NCBI GenBank assembly: GCA_019426215.1
Contig: CM033396.1
Location: 30,733,154-30,797,153 of the forward strand
Reading direction: 5' to 3'
From: Buddleja alternifolia
Lineage: Eukaryota; Streptophyta; Magnoliopsida; Lamiales; Scrophulariaceae
DNA length: 64,000 nucleotides
Below are positions 1 to 9,663 of this stretch, piece after piece (positions within the stretch are counted from its first letter, which is position 1; each line of letters opens with the position of its first letter). Position numbers and translations under genes: made by a program. Under the pieces are notes generated by a model. That model was not told the origin of the DNA and did not search any database. It was given only the letters and a program-made list of their open reading frames with translations.

Positions 1-1719
1 CATATATAAGCCTAGATTAGATCTATAATAATTATATAGGTTAGCACCATATATATAATTTATTGGGAATTATACAGAGGTATGGATACATCTTAGAGGC
101 AAGATGTTAGGATTGCTTGTACAGGAGATACAAAAGGAATGAAAAATCAGAGCTCGGGAAATCAAAGTGGGGGACAGATTTCGTGAAGCGCGATAGGATA
201 TTTTTGTGCGGCGTTGATTGATCAAAAACTTATATGAAGAAATAGCCCGAAAGGTATTTCACGTAATTTATTTATTTCATAGTTTTATATTAGTTTGATT
301 AAACCGACCATAATCCTGTTTTGGGGTTGGATTTTATAAATTTTTAATATTTTGCTGTGCTAACCTACCCTGGGGATCACCCAACCCAACAGTATTATCA
401 GAGTCTGGCTAGTTTAATCGAACCAATATGTGTGATTGTTATGCTTTATTTAATTTTTAGTAAGATTAAATTGGAAGCATGTTAATCAAAATGCCTTTAG
501 TTTATTATGAATTGAATTTATGTTGGGATTTAATCGTATGAAAATTTTGAACATTTTATGACGAAATTGATTTCGAAAAAAAAACATAAATTTGGGTGAT
601 TTAAGTTGGTGGTGAGATTTTAGGATTTGAGAGACATCGGTGGTGGGAAGTAGCGAGACGAACAAGCCGAAGGCTTGAACGTCGAGTAACAACCCGACCT
701 GAGGTGGGTTCTCGAGAACCAGGATCTCGCTGCCCAGCCCAAATCGTTGGGCAGCATTGGCCCAAAATAGTGCGTGCTGGGCACGAGCAGTTTCGAACCT
801 GCGCGCGTCCAATACGTGCTCTACGTAGGCCAGGCGCGCGGGTTGGGTTGCCCAAATCCAACCCAATTTTTTGTGAAAATTAGAATTTTTATTTTAATTA
901 TATTTGAAAATTTATAATTTTGAAAATTATAATTTTTCCTTGGAAAATAATTTTTGTGAAAAATCCAAAGTATCCCAAATAAATTGCAATTTATTTTAAA
1001 TGAGAGGTAGGTAAAGTTTGGATATCGCATATTATGTGGCTTGACATGATTGTATATGAACCACAAGCCTAGTCTAGTCTTTTGTTTTCGATGTATGTAA
1101 TTTCTATGGTTTGAAAAAATAGTCAGTTTGGCTTTTATTTTTTTGTCTTTATAAATTAGTAGTTTGTATTTACATATAGTCTAAATAATCATGAAAACAA
1201 AGAAAGAAGACGAAGGTGATGCGTAATTTCCTAGCAAGTATACTAAATCGCACAAGTAGTGATAATGGATGTAAGTCCGAATATCGTTCCCACATGGATT
1301 AAATTATCGAAGTATTGAAAAGTGGATTTACTTATTCTAAGTTGAATCCAACGATAATTGATGATGAGATTAAACTAAAATTCTAATACTAATTACTACC
1401 AAGCACACAAGAATTAACGATTATGATCAAACGCCAGAAAGATAACCAAGGTAATGATCCAATCAAATTATGCAAGTTAATTATGAATTCCATTTCAATC
1501 AATTATTAGATAAGTTAAGGTGAAATTTCCTAAAGTACTTACTACCCAATCTCTCGGTGTAGTAATTCTACCCCTTTCAATTTCAACAATCAACTATATC
1601 TCTATATGAGAATCAAGAATGTGTACAAGGAGAGTAACCATGTACCTCATATCTATGAAATAACAGTAGCATAATGAGTAACCAAAATATAATTTCTTTA
1701 TGCATTCGGTACTTAGTAC
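1..1719. other. Unassigned AT-rich DNA; right part is probably host intron
   Basis: No convincing gene is seen on either strand. A weak hint of an old copia element is the word TATTATCAGAGTC at 393-405, which resembles the tRNA-Met primer site and follows a CA-ending stretch. The stretch from about 1219 to 1320 reads like sequence often found next to plant gypsy LTRs, but I cannot bound it. If the dehydrogenase exon ending at 1720 is real, the DNA just left of it is the following intron on the minus strand, starting with GTACTAAG. No further exon of that gene was recognised here. Confidence 0.4.
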
Positions 1720-1756
1720 CTCCATTGTACTATCAATTGTGAGATCCAGCTGTTGA
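1720..1756 (-). pseudogene. 3' part of the same short-chain dehydrogenase exon
   Basis: Reading the minus strand from the copia insertion point, the frame left open at 9218 resumes as QQLDLTIDSTME. It then meets a good splice donor (GAG then GTACTAAGT; GT is the complement of 1719-1718). LDLT is the usual third beta strand of an SDR, whose Asp contacts the adenine end of the cofactor. The 37 bases here plus the 116 at 9218-9333 make 153 bases, a phase 0-0 exon. The 5 bases at 1757-1761 (ATATC) are the left target-site copy; the right copy is ATAAC at 9218-9222. Confidence 0.7.
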
Positions 1757-1761
1757 ATATC

Positions 1762-2278
1762 TGTTGGATATTTTCAAATTAAATTTCAGAATTTACAAAC
1801 TTCAACAGTTGCAACTCTTATTGATACATCTCCATTTTGAATGGAAATCTGAACATTGGTTTATGAAGAGATGTGTCTCTATTTGAAAGGATGTAATCTT
1901 GTTATAAACAAAATTAGCCTTTTGACTAAATGCACGGAAAAGACAATATTGCAGTACACACACACACACATATATATATATATCTATTTGGCCAGAATAT
2001 CTCTTGACTATTCCTCATATATTTATTGTCTAATTTTCGTATCAGTTTGTTTTAAGGCTTATATGTTTTGAGTATTCGGGTTTGTTTTCAAAATTGCAAT
2101 TCACAGTCAAACAACAGTTCTTGTGACGATGTTCCATTGTATCCTGGGACAAATTCGCTATATAATTCGTTTGCACTCAGTTGGGGCCGAATATTATCTT
2201 GAGGAAAGCGTAAGTTTTACGCGACTTGGAGGTTATACGGAATCATTTGTATGAGTTGTTTGTCCTATTTTTCTAACT
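1762..2278 (+). repeat. 5' LTR of the copia remnant
   Basis: Starts TGTTGGATATTTTC and ends TTTTCTAAC(T). It matches 4653-4837 followed by 8858-9217 almost base for base apart from scattered substitutions. It contains a CA/TA microsatellite near 1956-1983. Compared with the other copy it lacks five bases in the probable TATA box (TTGTTATAAAC here, TTGTTCTATATAAAC there). Confidence 0.82.
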
Positions 2279-3639
2279 GATTCTTGTCTTTCATGCAACA
2301 ATTTTCTGTTGTTAAATTAATGCCCTCGCTATATGGACTAATTCTTGTGGATTTGCATTTCCTGTTTGCTTGAATTGCTTTACTCTCCCATTGACCAAGG
2401 GGTTTTAGAAATGGTAACTGCAACAAGATTCATAAATATTTTTGTGTCGAAATCAATTGATCCATGAGATGCGCACAAATGATTTTTTATTTTTTTTTAT
2501 TCCGTGTTGCATACAGTGTATTCATAGGTCTCTTCAATAATATAATTTCTTAAAGGACTCTTCAAATCTTTGCTACTAGAATCTATGTGAGTGAAAAGGT
2601 ATGTCGTTTGGTATGATAAGACGACGCCTGACCTAGTGAAATACTTATGAGATAAGTTTCTAAATCTGGTATTAAGTATTCTAATTTGGCTTTCGACAGT
2701 GACACTGATTTGAAGTCAGTATGCAATTTTTCAAAAGCTTGTTAATGCCTTTATTTGCTGAATTCTTGACGTGAGAATCTTTTAGAAATTCTTAAAGGTG
2801 TGATAGTATACATACATAAATATAAGAATTCTTTATGTGTTACTTGTATATACCCATGTAATTGTATATATTTTACTGGAAAGTTCCTAGATATATACAC
2901 ACGGTTGAATATTTATAATTTCCTAAAAGCCAAATTCTTGATAAGAAGTGAGAGTTTTCAGCCTGGCTAGAAGGAAATTCTCGAAGTGTTTGACAGTGTC
3001 TGATCGTGTATATATAAGGGCTGATTTGGGAATTGCTCACCTATTTAATCATGTGATTATGTTTGGAAGGCAACTGTTATATGTACTTAGCTTCTTAACT
3101 ATATATGAGAATTTATTACTAAATGACGAGTTATTTATGATGAATATGGATGAAAGTATATAATCATTGAACTTAACCACGTTGAGAAGTGCTTCTATTG
3201 TTGAAATTGGCATAAACTTGAAAATTTCTTGATAATTAGAAAATGCGGCAACACAAATCAGTATGGAATCTGTGAAATATTGTGTCATTTTCTTAATTTA
3301 CGTTTTGAATAAATTTCTCTATAGTTCATTGTATTTGTTGACACCGATTCATATACAAGTTCATGTATAGTACTCCGAATCCATGTGGCAACTGATTAAT
3401 CCTTGTGAATAATCATTATATAGTGTGAGTTTTTGCATGCAAATGACTTAACTGCATTGTTTTAATATATGATTCATTCATAATTGAGTGCATTTTTTTT
3501 AACAATGTGATATTATTCTTGTTAGAGAATAAATATTTGCACCCGTTTGAGTACTATTAAAACAAAAGGTGTGACAAAAGAATATTCGAAGTACTCAAAT
3601 TAGTATTAGTACTAATAAAGAAAACATAAATTTTGGAAT
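2279..3639. other. Unassigned interior of the copia remnant
   Basis: This AT-rich stretch lies between the 5' LTR and the RNase H remnant. I see no gag, protease, integrase or RT motif and no primer site next to the LTR. Short open frames here have no recognisable domain. It is either decayed interior or unrelated DNA brought in by rearrangement. Confidence 0.4.
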
Positions 3640-4095
3640 TTTTTCAAAGGATATTATTTGGTTTTGGAAGGATTTACTAATGCCAGTTGGATAACTGAAC
3701 GGGAAGATGATATGTCCATAAGTGGATGGATCTTCAATCTTGGGGGGAGCTATTTAATGGAGCTCTAATAAGCAAGCGTGCACTTGCTTCAAGTAGTAAA
3801 GAGGGGGGATGGCTATGGAATATGTTAATTGAAATTCTGATAGGGCCAAAGCCAATTCCACCAATATCGATTCATTGTGACAGTGAAATCCACACTGTCA
3901 AGAGCTTATAATAAGCTGTATAATGGAAAGTCCAGACATATTCGACTAAGACATAGCTATGTGAGACAATTACTCACTAATGGAGTAATTGCAATTGATT
4001 TTTTATGGTCTAGTGAAAATTTAGTTGATCCTTTGACGAAAGGATGGACAAGAGACTTGGTATAAAAGGCTGCTAAAGGGATGAGACTTAAGCCC
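3640..4095 (+). pseudogene. Copia RNase H, decayed fragment
   Basis: Pieces in shifting frames spell the end of a Ty1/copia polyprotein: GFTNASWITEREDDMS near 3666, then SGWIF, a serine-rich AEW-like stretch near 3785-3820, IHCDSE near 3870, and SRHIRLRHSYVRQLL near 3930-3975. The tail reads DPLTKGWTRDLV (about 4027-4062). These are the usual RNase H motifs (DAS, DxxxA, H-IRYHF-type and ADxxTK). At least two frameshifts and stops break it. It is followed by about 550 bases of 3' untranslated sequence, the polypurine tract and the 3' LTR. Confidence 0.72.
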
Positions 4096-4652
4096 ATATT
4101 ATTGGACCACCAATGATGGAAACTCCATCTCCAAATCGAGAATCGGAGTCCAATGAGCAAAGTACATCATATGAAGTGGTTGAAGCACTGAAACTATTAT
4201 TCATCCTGAGCAAAATAGTGCTTGTACCAGTAATGTTAAAGAAAGGTTGAGTTTTATACTCTTAATAGATTTTTAACACATGTGTGTTAGAGTGCTTTTA
4301 TTAAAGGGGTGCTTTCGATAAATCTACCTATGTAAGTGTCGAAGGTGGTGACTCCTTTTATGCGCTAAAGGCTGAACTCTAGAGCACTCATGAAACAGGA
4401 TATAGACACAAGGCCAATCCACGTGTCCGTTTCTTGAATACTCAAGATTATTGGACATACGTGTGTGGTAGCGTTTTCGATTTTTCATGTAGGAAATTGG
4501 TTCAAAGACAAGTCTACCATTCTTTCTGATTAATATTGAAATGCTTTCACTAAGTAATGGTTCAAGTCGTGAGACACCATTATTTATGCACATAATCCGA
4601 AGCCTATATTAATACATATATATCATATTTAATTTTGAAAATGGGGGAGGAT

Positions 4653-4837
4653 TGTTGGATATTTTCAAATTGAATTCCAGAATTTTCAAACTCCAACAGT
4701 TGCAACTCTTATTGATACATCTCTATTTTGAATGAAAATCTGAACATTGGTTTATGAAGAGATGTGTCTCTATTTGAAAGGATGTAATCTTGTTCTATAT
4801 AAACAAAATGAGCCTTTTGATTAAATGCATGGAAAAG
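4653..4837 (+). repeat. 3' LTR of the copia remnant, left part
   Basis: Starts TGTTGGATATTTTC just after the polypurine tract ATGGGGGAGGAT. It stops where a 4-kb gypsy insertion enters, and the LTR resumes at 8858. The target copy of that insertion is ACCAT (4838-4842 and 8853-8857). This LTR copy keeps an apparently good TATA box (CTATATAAA, about 4794-4802). Confidence 0.8.
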
Positions 4838-4842
4838 ACCAT

Positions 4843-5485
4843 TGATGCACGTGGGATTTACACTAATAAATTTTTATGATTAATTGGGAGAAATTGGGTA
4901 TAATATGTCTATACAAAGCGTAAATAATAATAGATAATATTGCATAAAAGCGTGAAACAATAATGAAGACAAGAATTTAACGTGGTTCGGTCAATGACCT
5001 ACATCCACGGGAGGATAAAGTTGTTGTTGTCTTTATTCATCTTTCAAGACATGTATTTATACAAAATTGATAGCATTGGCTAAATATGATAACTAAAATT
5101 GAGTTGATCTTCTACCTACTCTATTTATGGTAGCTATGGTTATCTTTAGGAAGATTTGGGGGATTTGGAGATCTGGCTGAATATGCCCATAATCAAGCCC
5201 GTAATCTTGCTTGTTTGTCGTGTCCTACTTTGGAAAGTGTTTGACCAAATCTTCTTAGATTGATTCTTAATTTGGATGTTAATTGGGTCTTGTCTCTTGA
5301 TTGATCTCCTTTTTTTAGGGCTCTGATTCAGCTCCACATCCAACTCTAGATCCAGCCCCGCGTCCAGCTCCAAGGTCAGCCGCATTATGATTAATTAGGC
5401 TTTATTCTATCGTCTTATAGGGATTTTAGCCCATAGAGTCTTGAGCTTGTCAACTTGGTCCAATGGACGATATCTACCCACATCA
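4843..5485 (-). repeat. 3' LTR of the minus-strand gypsy element
   Basis: On the minus strand it starts TGATGTGGGTAGATATCG and ends CCACGTGCATCA. It includes a conserved block, complement of about 4980-5012, of the form CCGTGGATGTAGGTCA...GACCGAACCACG. The same block occurs in the LTRs at 33648 and 55124. The polypurine tract (GTTGTGGGGACTA on the minus strand, complement of about 5487-5499) abuts its start. Confidence 0.7.
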
Positions 5486-5599
5486 ATAGTCCCCACAACT
5501 CTGAAGTTTGACTTGTGAAACTGAAAGAGTTGAAAAGAATCATTATGGGAGCCAAGTTTTCAACTAAAATTCCTGCTGAAAAGCCAAGCTAACAGGACT

Positions 5600-6284
5600 C
5601 CTGAATTTCCACCTGGAAGTATGCTGAAAATGTTGCTCTTGCATTATGGAATTAGTAAATGGGATTCCTCGATCCACATGTACTTTCCCTCCAGCTATCT
5701 TCTTCTCCATTTCCTCCATCCTTCTTGCCATGAAGTCCCATTGGTTTGTTATTTCCTTTGTTTTCGTGTGTCCTCCTGGATTTCCTCCTAAAGAACAAAT
5801 TGATTCATAGTTGTTAACCTCCTCATCGAGGTCCTTTTTTCCTTCTTTTCCTGGGCGATGGCCGCAATTTTTTATATCATATTTTTCCTCCTACCTAGAA
5901 GTTAGCATTTCTCCTTAGAGTTTCTCCTGATGTGTTACATTAGGCGGGATCCTTCCTTCTTGGACTCCCTCCTCATGAAATTCAATACACTGCATCTGGA
6001 GACCTTCCTGGGCAGAATATTTTCTAGGGGGTTGCTCCTCTCCACGTATGCCCGCCTGTTAAAAAAAATTCCATCCTCCCTGCTCGTTTTCCAGAACCAT
6101 TTCAGGAGTAAGCTCCAGATCGATATGAGTATTAGCATTTCTGGGTACTTTCTGTACCCAACTTCCTCCAATCCTACCCGTTCCATGCGGACCCGGGCTT
6201 TTCATCGTTGCTTGGACAGCTGCGTCAATCAGTTCCTGCAATTTGTTCCTTGGTTAGGTGATAAGAAGGCGTAATCTGTAGGGA
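5600..6284 (-). pseudogene. Gypsy gag, continuation after the solo LTR
   Basis: Minus-strand pieces read LQELIDAAVQATMKSPGPHG near 6243-6190. Further on a segment near 5740-5660 has the pattern MARRMEEMEKKIAGGK...IPFTNSIM. That pattern matches the gag of the gypsy element near 37700-37800, which has ...QMEKVERKMTGGK...IPFTKSIM. Frameshifts and stops break it, and it ends before the main capsid domain. The 3' untranslated region follows directly, so most of gag and all of pol are deleted. Confidence 0.6.
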
Positions 6285-6289
6285 ATTAT

Positions 6290-7683
6290 TGATAGGAGTC
6301 ATTTTTGCACGTGTTTTTAGAACCTTTTATTGACGATTTAGGTCCATTTGTAGCTTAACTTATGCCACTTGTACGTATAATATGTGCGTTAAAGTGATTT
6401 CAAGACTTAAACGGGTGCACGAAGAAAAGGGTAAAAGACGACGCATTAAATGAACTCAAAATGTTAGCTTCGCAGATCGGCGCCCTGGCGCTAGTTCAAC
6501 CATGCTCAGGCGCCAGCTGAAGAGAAGAACACAGCATGCTACGCATTACAGCGCCTAGACGCCACAATACCCACGCCTAGGCACCATCATTTTCGCGCCC
6601 GAGCGCCAACATTCTTCCGCCTGGGCATCCCCCGACTTCTTCCCCAAGCCAACCTTGCCACCTCAGCCGTGCCTAGGCGCCGCTCTACCCCTGCCTGGGC
6701 GCCGCGATAACCGTTTTTCAAATTTATAAAACCTAAAATTCAGCTCATTTTAAGGGTTCAAAATATGGGGATTGGAAGCCATTTTTCTGGGTTTTGGGCC
6801 ATATTTTCATCACTTGGAAAAGAGCAAGGAGGGAGATTGCTTGGAGATTGAAGCTCAACTCAAGGATCCACCATTGTCAAGCATGGGGAGTTGTTTTAGC
6901 TTAGATTAATTTTGTTTGTTTATGAATATAAATTATAAGCTTAGTTTTTCTTTTATGATTATCATGACCTAAATTTGCTAGACTAAGGCCATGTGAAGGC
7001 CGGATTTATGAGTTGATATATATGAATTGATTTCTTCTTGTTAATTCTCCTATTGCGTTGTGTGTTGATTTTGTACTTTTATTCCAATCATATGCTTGAT
7101 CACCATATGTTTGCTATTGTGTCTAGTCTATTCATTCGAAAGAACATAGGTTAGGGTTTAAAAGAATCAACACATCATCCATAACAAATGAGGAATTGCC
7201 CCTAGAGATAGGTAGAGATTCCTGGGTGTTGTTAGCTGGATTTATCCGGGAAAATTCTAGAACGTAAATGCGTGGTTATTGGTTAGATTCTCGGATAGAC
7301 ATATCTAGAGATCTTTCAATTAATCATAGAATTATTATAAGCCAAGACATCGGGTAATAATTATCTAAGGATTTTCCACCAAAGCAATAGGAGTCTAATA
7401 ATTCGAAGGATTAATCATATTTATTAACGAGTAAAAAAAAAGTTGAAGCATGTGCCTAGTCATTTTTTTCATACGTGAGATTCAATTCCTAAGTCATTTC
7501 TCTATTGCTCTTTGTTTGTTTAAATCTTTTGCTTGCTCTTTACTTTAGTTGTTTTCTTTTTATCAAATCATTAACTAAAATCCAAGTATCCATGGTTCAA
7601 CAACCCGGAGTTATTTTGTCCATTTTTATTACTACATGTCTAGTATACTTGCTACAAAAAACACATTAGGTCTAAGCGTGTCA
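6290..7683 (+). mobile_element. Solo LTR, probably gypsy, in the minus-strand gypsy gag
   Basis: A 1394-bp block starting TGATAGGAGTC and ending GCGTGTCA is flanked by perfect 5-bp copies ATTAT (6285-6289 and 7684-7688). No coding frame, primer site or polypurine tract lies inside, so it is a solo LTR. Around 6470-6710 it is GC-rich with many GGCGCC/GCGCCTAGGCGCC-like palindromes, unlike its surroundings. Orientation is taken from resemblance to plant gypsy LTRs and is uncertain. Confidence 0.72.
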
Positions 7684-7688
7684 ATTAT

Positions 7689-7908
7689 CCATCCCTACAA
7701 CTTGCGTTGACGGGGAAATTTCTTTCCCACCAATTGAGATTCCGTCCCCATATGCGATGGGGGTCTCCTGTAATTCGCTAATTAAGCGTCTAACCTAAAT
7801 GGCTGGGGTTTTAGGGGGATAGTTACCCCCGCTTGCTAGAAGTAATTCCTCCTTGTTTCTTACAACCTCCATAGTTTCACGCATTTCCCCCATATGTTGA
7901 CCTGCCAT
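7689..7908 (-). pseudogene. Gypsy gag, N-terminal part
   Basis: The minus-strand frame starts MAGQHMGEMRETMEVV at 7908. The bases just before this ATG resemble those before the gag ATG of the larger gypsy element (near 36916), which supports the start. A stop interrupts the frame near 7797. The gene then runs into a solo LTR (target copy ATTAT, 7684-7688) and resumes at 6284. No enzyme function; gag would form the particle. Confidence 0.55.
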
Positions 7909-8842
7909 CAAGCTTGTAAAAGAAAAGAAATTTGTAAAAACATGATAAAATGTTACCCATGCTCTCAAATTGGACCGCGAGTGGGCCATATAATGACCGG
8001 AAGCAAATAGTGTTTATGTTTTGATGCTATCAGTCTATTTTTGTTTAGCTCTAACTTTATTCGCTTGTGTTTCGAGATGCATGTTTCATTGAAGCTACGT
8101 TTATGTCATAGAGAAACATAGATGTTTAAGATATTACATGTTGGCTAGGATGAATGTTGTGAGGAGATAAAGCAAATTATCATAGAAATGAAGTATCCGT
8201 TTGTACAGACAAGCTCGTGAGCACCAATTTGAGCACATAATTTTAGCATGTTTCAGCTAGTTGAGTAGTAAGATAGCTTAGAATATGATGTAGCACATTG
8301 AAAGAGTATGCATACGTTTGTGCATATAAAAATAAATATGGCAAGGTTTTGCATATATTAAAGATACATCAGCCTTTTGACTCCCATGAATCCGTCAGTT
8401 CGTACCACAATTTCATCTCTGGGCTCGCACCTGGCCAGTATGCTACCGGGGGTTTTCCTAACTTATTTCTGCCTTTTTCTCCAAAATTTTGCACCCTTAT
8501 GCTACCGTGGAGTACGAGTGGACTTGTATGTCTCACCCCATCCTGTGGATCAACCAAGAGGCTGTCCCCCCAACCTTATTTCTTCTAACCATCCTTAATT
8601 CTTCTAGTTTGAGAGATAGACTGAGAAGTCTCCAACCTTATTTCTTTTTGTCCATCCTTATTTCCTTTTCTGGAGTGGGGCCATATAGATCCACAACCAA
8701 CTTTTCCCTAACTGGATGGTCCAGGTTATCCATCCATTTTTCCTAACCACCGTCTACTTCTTGCCACCAACACCCCCTTATCTTACATGTGTGAGAGTGC
8801 AAATAATTATATAATTAAAAAGATGCATTGTATGAGATATCC
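7909..8842. other. Leader region of the minus-strand gypsy element, unassigned
   Basis: This lies between the gag start and the right end of the gypsy insertion, where the 5' LTR and leader would be expected. I find no primer-binding site and no LTR copy here. Short pyrimidine-rich near-repeats (CCAACCTTATTTCTT at about 8569 and 8632) are visible. Open frames on both strands have no known domain. Confidence 0.4.
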
Positions 8843-8857
8843 ACCCACATCAACCAT

Positions 8858-8867
8858 ATTGCAGTGT

Positions 8868-8921
<54 letters not shown>

Positions 8922-9217
8922 CTCTTTGGCCAGAGTATCTCTTGACTATTCCTCATCTATTTATTGTCTAATTTTTGCATCAGTCTATTTTAAGGCTTTA
9001 TCTGTTTTGAGTATTCGGGTTTGTCTTCGAAAGTGCAATTCGAAGTCAAACAACAGTTCTTTTAATTGAGCTCCATTGTATCCGGGAACAAACTCGCTAT
9101 ATAACTTGTTTGCACTCGGTAGGGGGCGAATATTATCTTGAGGAGAGCGTAAGTTTTACGCGACATGGATGTTATACGGAATCATTCGTATGAGTTGTTC
9201 ATCCTATTTTTCTAACA
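8858..9217 (+). repeat. 3' LTR of the copia remnant, right part
   Basis: Matches 1946-2278 of the 5' LTR, including the CA/TA microsatellite (8868-8921, longer here) and the run to TTTTTCTAACA. It ends at 9217 next to target copy ATAAC and the host dehydrogenase exon. Confidence 0.82.
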
Positions 9218-9333
9218 ATAACAAGGCATTCAGCAAACTTATTCTTCAATTCCAGAAGTGCAGTGGCCCCATTAGGATCACGGCACGTTGCCACAACTTG
9301 ACCATTGTTGTTTTTCTCTAACAATTGCCTAAC
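9218..9333 (-). pseudogene. 5' part of a short-chain dehydrogenase exon, split by a transposon
   Basis: On the minus strand an open frame starts right after a splice acceptor (TTATAG, complement of 9334-9339) with VRQLLEKNNNG. It continues through VVATCRDPNGATALLELK and ends at a copia LTR. This is the second beta strand and following helix of a Rossmann-fold SDR, of the plant C-factor-like NAD(P)-binding type. The frame continues at 1756-1720, on the other side of the 7.5-kb copia insertion. Joining the two at the target-site duplication gives exactly 51 codons with no stop. Exons encoding the glycine-rich nucleotide loop and the YxxxK catalytic motif were not found, so this is an exon or gene fragment. 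The family call rests on motif pattern and is fairly sure; the precise orthologue is not. Confidence 0.72.
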
Positions 9334-9335
9334 CT

Positions 9336-9617
9336 ATAATCAGCGGATGAACGAGGAATTATTTCTTCAATAAGATGATAATCAACACGAAAGATTGATA
9401 ACTATCTTAATCATAATTTTCAACTCATCCCTTCTGCTAGATAATATCTTTCTTAATTTAGATAGTATCATATCGTATCATATCTTAGTTTAGATAGTAT
9501 ATATCTTTCTTTATTATCTTGTTGCCTTTATTATCTTTTGTAATATCTATTTATATTTCATTGTATGCAAAACATTATTTATGGGAAAATATATTATAAC
9601 ATGGTATCAGACACCGG
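9336..9617 (+). mobile_element. Candidate copia LTR end with primer-binding site
   Basis: AT-rich sequence ends in TTATAACA at 9601. It is immediately followed by TGGTATCAGACACCGG (9602-9617), a good copy of the initiator-tRNA-Met primer site of Ty1/copia elements. The left end of the LTR is not clear; part of 9336-9400 may still be host intron. About 42 bases after the primer site the sequence is interrupted by a solo LTR and continues at 11851. Confidence 0.5.
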
Positions 9618-9663
9618 GCAAACGAACTTGTGGCTTTGTCTACCGCCCTCACGGCACCTATAG

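Larger units (their letters stand above)
4843..8852 (-). mobile_element. Non-autonomous Ty3/gypsy element, minus strand
   Basis: A 4010-bp insertion with ends TGATG and CATCA and a clean 5-bp target duplication ACCAT (4838-4842 / 8853-8857). It lies in the 3' LTR of the copia remnant. On the minus strand it carries a gag start, gag N-terminal pieces, a polypurine tract and a 643-bp 3' LTR at the left. RT, RNase H and integrase are absent. The right end keeps only about 20 bases that match the LTR terminus (TATCCACCCACATCA), so the 5' LTR seems mostly lost or replaced. Polypurine tract, gag and LTR ends resemble the gypsy element at 33648-55718. Confidence 0.7.
1762..9217 (+). mobile_element. 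Internally deleted Ty1/copia element, host of nested insertions
   Basis: Two copies of a 517-bp LTR bound this element, with an RNase H remnant and a polypurine tract (GGGGGAGG, about 4644-4651) before the second LTR. Flanking target copies are ATATC (1757-1761) and ATAAC (9218-9222), four of five bases matching. No primer-binding site follows the first LTR. Gag, protease, integrase and RT are missing, so 2279-3640 is either scrambled or foreign. The 3' LTR is split by a gypsy insertion at 4843-8852. The element lies inside a host dehydrogenase exon, which fixes its ends independently. Confidence 0.75.

Noticed and set aside
2948..3288. Opposing frames inside the copia remnant
   Set aside because: No domain, no start context, AT-rich; treated as chance.
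5930..6274. Plus-strand frame of 114 codons
   Set aside because: It is antisense to gypsy gag fragments and shows no domain of its own.
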